A DNA stretch of 64,000 nucleotides, taken from Clitopilus passeckerianus (lineage: Eukaryota; Basidiomycota; Agaricomycetes; Agaricales; Entolomataceae). Location of the stretch: positions 1,256,661 through 1,320,660 of the forward strand of contig CALYLX010000136.1 in assembly GCA_944990035.1 (NCBI GenBank), read 5' to 3'. Below, one piece after another: positions 59,482-64,000 of this stretch (its first letter is position 1; every line of letters begins with the position of its first letter). The notes beneath the pieces were generated by a model. It was given only the letters and a program-made list of their open reading frames with translations. It ran no database searches and had not been told where the DNA came from. Position numbers and translations under genes: made by a program.

Positions 59482-59958
59482 TTATTCGGCACATTTCTTT
59501 CCTTTGATCATGTATATCTTCAGAATCATAACCACGCTTTGAATCTGCACTGCATCTCGGCCTGTTGAACGTTTGACATTTTCGATTGATAGATGATGGC
59601 TTTGATTGAACAGTTCCGTTGATTCATCCAGCTGACGTTTGCATCTATCTTGAATGGGCTCAAGCCATATGCTCCTGTCTTCGAGGAAGCGGAGTATGAC
59701 ATGAGCTGAATGTTGAGAGTCGGCCTGGTGATTTGCTTGTTGGGACACATTTGCTCCAGAGGCCCTTGGCACTTGACCACTGGTTTCGACCAGACCTTCA
59801 TCATCTTCTGTCCTTTTTTCGCTGCTCTGGCCAGCGTTCAAAGCGTTTTCACTTGTGAGTAATGGCTTGTATGCGCGAACCTTGCTCCTGATTTTGCCCG
59901 CCTTTAGCATTCTTGGCTGGACTGGATCGTTCTGCATCTTTGTATTCTCATATTTCAC
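59482..59958 (-). CDS. hypothetical protein, single exon
   Basis: An uninterrupted 158-codon frame starting [20 protein letters not shown] at 59958 with a basic N-terminus ([16 protein letters not shown]), a polar middle rich in Gln, Ser and Asp, and a helical C-terminal part ([20 protein letters not shown]). No family recognised. It ends only 14 bp from the RPS2 stop and so overlaps the RPS2 3' UTR on the opposite strand. Length and start are plausible for a real gene, but base composition alone cannot exclude a chance frame. Confidence 0.4.
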   Translation of the reverse strand: MKYENTKMQNDPVQPRMLKAGKIRSKVRAYKPLLTSENALNAGQSSEKRTEDDEGLVETSGQVPRASGANVSQQANHQADSQHSAHVILRFLEDRSIWLEPIQDRCKRQLDESTELFNQSHHLSIENVKRSTGRDAVQIQSVVMILKIYMIKGKKCAE

Positions 59959-59976
59959 GACTTTCTTCCCGTTTTA

Positions 59977-61531
59977 ATGGCCTTGGTGTCCGCCAGTCGA
60001 GCACCAGAATTACGAACAAGCTCTTCAATACCACGTTCTCTTCGATCTTTTCAAAATCGTTCTTTGCGTGATCTCCAAGCGAAGGCAACGCCACCGCCAC
60101 CCTTTCCGCCCCCGAAAACCCTCAAATACGTACCACACAGGCTGCTCCAACACGATCTGTGCGGCGAGTCGACCCGCCACCTCTGGACGCCCCCTGCAGT
60201 GCTGAAATCGTCGACATGCTCTCTGTGTCTCTTGATCAGCGGTGAGTTGGTGCCTTCAACCTCTCACATCGCCAACTAATGCCTTCGTCCTAAGTTCACT
60301 TCTATCATCTTCCGGTCAGAGGCGGGACGCCTTTGAAATCAACCGGCAAAGCTGCCGCAACCTGTCCAATACATCCACGAGAACCGATTCCACAACCCAT
60401 GATAGCCTAATGTCTGCGCACGAACGCCAACCACCCACTGACCCTCGTAAATCTAGGCGATATTGCACGGACTTCGGCTTAGGGCGTGCTGAGTTGCCCG
60501 CTATCCCAAGTCTGCTCCCGTCGACCTCGACACCACCCATCACGGATATCTCCAGTCTTGCCTCAACTCCAGTGACCGCATATACCGACACGGATGAAAC
60601 GGAATCCATAGCCTCAATCCTTGGCTATCCGTTTCCTCAGCCGCCTTCATATGAGGACCAATTCCGCCTTCGTCGTATGCATAGCTCTCCGAGCATTGTA
60701 GGAGAAGATACAAATTATAAGCATATCATGGCGAAGCGTTATAGCGCGTTCGTTGCAAGGGCTGATATGCCCCATGATAATACCCCATCTCTCCTCGCGA
60801 CTATCCACGATGAAGGTCCGATGTTGGAAGGCGCGGACAATGCAGCAACGCATACATTTATACCTCCTGTCCCCATATGTGGTCCCACCAAGTGCGCCAC
60901 ATCTTTTCAGCGAAATCAACGCGTAGAGCCGCCTACACTCCTACCAGAGGACCCGCTCTATTCCCCAAAGCGTTTTGCGCCACACGTACATGACTCTGCC
61001 TCCATGGAAGGTCGATCTTTCATCAGCCTCAAACCAAGCCTGGAATCACTACATCGCTTTCACGCAAGCATGGATAAACTGAAGAAGTGGGACCCCCAGC
61101 GTCCAACTCAGAACGAACCACTTCCGCCCTTGGGCAACCGCCGCGATTCTAGCAGACCCGCTAGGCGCGGTCCGACCGTGGTCAGCTTCCAAGGGCCACC
61201 TCCCTCTTGCTGCCGCTGGCCGTCAAAAGCCTACACATAGAGCACACCTGTCCACAGCATTGACGGGGTTGGGCCTATCTTCATCCGCGGCAAACAAGAC
61301 GAGTCTAGGAGCGCCTTTCCAACATCGCTCTACACGCAGCCATCCTGCCCTCCGCACTTCTGCACAGAAGGAACCCCCAATCCCCAAATCTTTCATTGAT
61401 ATTACGCCCGAACGACCAGAGCCTCAGGCCCACCTCTGGGCGCAAGCGGAAAGAAAGACCGTATGAAGAAACTTCTCCATCGAGCGAGTACGATGTTCAA
61501 CTGGAATAAAGCGTTCGGTCGAAAGAAATGA
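59977..61531 (+). CDS. hypothetical Pro/Ser-rich protein
   Basis: A plus-strand gene with a long open region at 60315-61240: HERQPPTDPRKSRRYCTDFG, LGYPFPQPPSYEDQFRLRRM (contains a PPSY, PPxY-type motif), HSSPSIVGEDTNYKHIMAKR and LKPSLESLHRFHASMDKLKK. Upstream coding-like exon text includes RRVDPPPLDAPCSAEIVDML, and downstream a basic end in another frame (ASGKKDRMKKLLHRASTMFN then WNKAFGRKK, stop 61529-61531). Exon joins between these parts are not resolved: the main frame does not join the upstream one in phase with the obvious acceptor at 60317. The first ATG (59977) is provisional. No domain known; the PPxY motif could bind a WW-domain or Nedd4-type ligase. Confidence 0.5.
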
Positions 61532-61719
61532 TTTTGCATCTCTTAGACCATCAATAAATGTCGATATAGACTCTATAGTTGTACATCATATTATTTGTAT
61601 ATGAAGCAAATTGCCCGTGTATATTAGCCATGAAATAGAGTATCTACACACGAAAGGACTGGGGGCAACGTGTATCTGGGTCATAATGCCATGGATGAAA
61701 TAATTGAGATGTGGGATCT

Positions 61720-62020
61720 CTAATACGTCCCACCCCTCGCTCGACCAGCTCGACGCCGGTTGCCGCAGCGGCAGCAGAGGATGTCGCCAATGAAGTTAAA
61801 GATGGTGACAATCACCTGAAGAAGCCAGTCAACCAATAGCAGCTTGGGGTCATCGGGAAGGACGTACTGTGGTGATAGCGCCAACGATAGCCATTATGAC
61901 TGAGGCTATAGCCGAAATGACGGCGTTAATCCCACGACCGATTGCAGAGAAGATTGAACCCTATACATTCACTGGTCAGCATAGTATTCACCAAGGCCTT
62001 AGTAGAGTGGCACTAACCAT
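61720..62020 (-). CDS. 63-residue hydrophobic protein, agaric-type
   Basis: Built from three exons. The ATG (62018-62020) is cut off by an intron directly after it (donor GTTAGT). Exon 2 (from 61960) reads GSIFSAIGRGINAVISAIAS then VIMAIVGAITT; a second intron (GTACGT donor) leads to VIVTIFNFIGDILCCRCGNR and RRAGRARGGTY, stop 61720-61722. The mature start MGS-IFS suggests N-myristoylation, a hydrophobic core of about 40 residues suggests membrane insertion or peripheral attachment, and the CCRC is a likely palmitoylation site, followed by a basic tail. Very similar small proteins are common in mushroom genomes, function unknown. Confidence 0.8.
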
Positions 62021-62148
62021 CCTAGATAGAACTTGAACGTTATGATACCAGATACAGAGTTTGAAACTTGTTATATACCTCCCGCACCCCGAGCTTCCCG
62101 TCATGAGTGATGTCATCCGAGGCTTCCGGAACCACTGCCTGGTGGCTA

Positions 62149-64000
62149 TTACACATATCGAGAAACCAACATCGGGCATTGGCTCCCCTCTCGATACTTT
62201 CCCGAATGAAGGGCCTTGTCAGTACCCTAGGAAATCATGAGGTCTTACACCCTGCAAAAGGAGACTTGAACTTACACATTGGCCTTGATTATCTGGTCTT
62301 CCGTTGGTGCAAAGGCGAAATTGGTTAGGAGAAGGTAGAGAAACGTCTTGATTTCGATCAGGGAGAAGCGCATCCCTATGCAAGACTTTGGGCTGGGTCA
62401 GGATCGTGGAGTCAGGATCGGAAGTATACACATACTCGGGGACCGGCTGAGAAACTCAACGTGTTGGAAAACAGGCCTGGTAGCTCTGCTGCAGCTTTAG
62501 GGAGGTTATCCCATCTGTCCGGACTGAGATCCCTATCAGAAACGGTTTCCTTGTCCGCGGAAGGGAAAAGTGCTCACACAAACTCCCAAGCGTCTTCTCC
62601 CCAAAAACCCTTGTCAAGGCTGAACCCTTCAATGGCTACGTGCACGAAGGTACCTTTCGGTACTGTTACGCTTCGCTTCTCATCAATGCTCCCATCTCGT
62701 CTATGAACCGGATGCATTGTCGGAACTTCATCATCCTCAGTAGCCACACGTATCGAAGAATGGACCGCAGGAATCAGACGCAAAGACTCCCGGATGACGT
62801 TGTGAAGAAAGGGGAGGTCCGCAATTTCGTCATATAGCGAACGAACCTCCTCGTCTGTAAGTCTAGACACTTCGCTTGGCGTGAGCGATGACACTGAAAG
62901 GAGTTCCTGTCTTAAGCGGGTTTGTAACTCCGGGTGTTGCGCAAGGAGAAGCAAAGTCCATGTCACTGTCAGCGATGATGTATCGGAGCCTGCGAACATG
63001 AAAGTATTGATGTTGTTGAGAATGTCTTCGTCTGATATCCGTTGTTCGGGTGGAGGTCGGTTGCCATGTTGGATTTCACTGAACGTTATCCCACATTTAG
63101 TAAAGGTCTCCCAAAGAGAAAGAGAGAGTTGCATACTCAGAAGACTCAGCAGGTCTTTGCCGCCAAATGTCTTTTCCGCTTTTTCTGCCTCTTCTATGCG
63201 CCTTTTTCGTTCTTGGATCAATTGACCAGCAACACGGTGTATAGTGTTCTGACATCGCTGTACAAGTCGTGTAGTCCCGTCGGGCTGCATATACAATTAG
63301 AGAAGAACATCTTGACAACTAATGGACGTACGAAGAGTTTGAGTAAAATAGGCATGTGGACACTGAGCACGCCTCTAAGCATGCCACCTTGTGATATAGC
63401 CTGCTCGAACATATCTTTGTATGCACAGAAAAGTTCGTTGGATTCGTTCTCAATGGCATTGAATTCGTAATCGAATCCTGAGTGATGTCGTCAGTAAAGG
63501 TCATGTACAAAGGGTTTTGAAACGTACCAGCCGCCCCAATCACATCGAACGTCGCTCTGCTTATCCAGTGGCAAATGTCTATTCTGAGTGCATCTGAAGA
63601 GCCAGCACCTCCGCCTTCTGCCATCAGGATGGACCATCTGTCCTTCAGCTGAGTCCCTTTGCAAATACCACAGGCACAAGCTCCCGGAGGTTCTGTATCG
63701 AAAATGCAGGTGTTATAACTCGGCGCTGACGCTTGTGGACATGGCCTTCAGCGGCAAGCATGCCAGTCCCAATCAAGCCTGAGATGAGCCGTCGTGACTG
63801 CCATGGCTTTTCATAGACTGTTGATTTTTTCAGGATATGCGACACCGATACCGGATCCAGTGTTAGCAGCCTATCATCAAGCTTGGTTTGAAGTTAGCAG
63901 AAATCCAGCCACTTTCTGGGTTATTTTGGTTACCGGAAATAATCCCCGGATTCGTATAGTTCGTCCATATCGTTTCACAAGGGTTTCGTGAACTTTAGAA
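62149..64000 (-). CDS. cytochrome P450, 5' end beyond the window
   Basis: Heme-thiolate monooxygenase, presumably ER-anchored; the N-terminus is cut by the right edge. Readable parts: ETLVKRYGRTIRIRGLFP, LLTLDPVSVSHILKKSTVYE, then GMLAAEGHVHKRQRRVITPA (C-helix W/R-type region) and ICHWISRATFDVIGAAG. The I helix is NTFMFAGSDTSSLTVTWTLL with the AG-x-D-T-S motif. The K helix has VIRESLRLIPAVHSSIRVAT (ExxR). The heme motif FSAGPRSCIGMRF (FxxGxRxCxG) is formed by splicing across 62367-62432 with an AAG acceptor. The last exon end is unusual: the expected frame is disturbed by one base (see findings). The preferred ending is SGKYREGSQCPMLVSRYV, stop 62149-62151. CYP family not assigned. Confidence 0.85.

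Noticed and set aside
1..64000. A biosynthetic cluster, CRISPR array or defence system
   Set aside because: Genes are unrelated housekeeping and hypothetical eukaryotic genes; the lone P450 at the edge has no cluster partners in view, and no regular repeat-spacer array is present.

Overview
The window is nuclear DNA of a filamentous basidiomycete, most likely a mushroom-forming Agaricomycete. Evidence: dense genes on both strands, many introns of about 50-60 nt with GTRNGT donors and CTGAC/CTAAC-like branch points, a KDZ-type transposase and its usual basidiomycete companion genes, an agaric-type 63-residue hydrophobic protein, and fungal forms of housekeeping proteins (KGD2, Nha1, OSCP, CLIP-170-like, bleomycin hydrolase). 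No species can be named from sequence alone.

Layout. Positions 1 to about 9.1 kb are a decaying mobile-element island: a KDZ transposase with a nonsense codon and a probable frame break, an unidentified multi-exon gene, and a lineage-type hypothetical gene carrying a frameshift, a nonsense codon and a 1,618-bp Tc1-like element inserted in an intron donor site. The Tc1 transposase has its own nonsense codon. A gene-poor stretch (9.1-10.4 kb) with a dense TTGAC/GTCAA cluster follows.

From 10.4 kb to the end the window is ordinary, closely packed genome. In order: protein O-mannosyltransferase (-), CCT2 chaperonin (-), mitochondrial 2-oxoglutarate dehydrogenase E2 (-), CLIP-170-like microtubule plus-end protein (+), a duplicated-domain membrane protein (+), eIF3c (+), eIF2B-gamma (-), a GCK-family kinase (+), APS kinase (-), a pyroglutamyl-peptidase-like protein (-), Mgs1/WRNIP1 AAA ATPase (-), an isoprenylcysteine-methyltransferase-like protein (-), ATP synthase OSCP (-), a TRP/Flc-like channel or transporter (+), a J-domain protein (+), two tandem paralogues of unknown function (-), bleomycin hydrolase (-), SmD1 (-), a paraoxonase-like protein (+), a Na+/H+ antiporter (+), two hypothetical proteins (-), a DUF1771/Smr protein (+), ornithine decarboxylase antizyme (-), ribosomal protein S2 (+), small hypotheticals, and a cytochrome P450 (-) running off the right edge.

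Several neighbours are divergent pairs with very short shared promoters: KGD2/CLIP about 145 bp, eIF2B-gamma/kinase 110 bp, SmD1/paraoxonase about 157 bp, antizyme/RPS2 about 490 bp. CACGTG boxes lie in several of them. There is no operon logic and no biosynthetic cluster.

The most informative items are the antizyme gene, whose two reading frames can only be joined by a +1 frameshift at TTT-TGA directly after a splice junction; the Tc1 insertion in a splice donor; a possible 7-nt microexon completing the zinc finger of Mgs1; a pyroglutamyl-peptidase homologue with Ser at the catalytic Cys position; and a P450 whose last exon has a one-base shift that a different donor site could absorb. All gene models come from reading the sequence; exon joins were worked out by hand and no database search was run.
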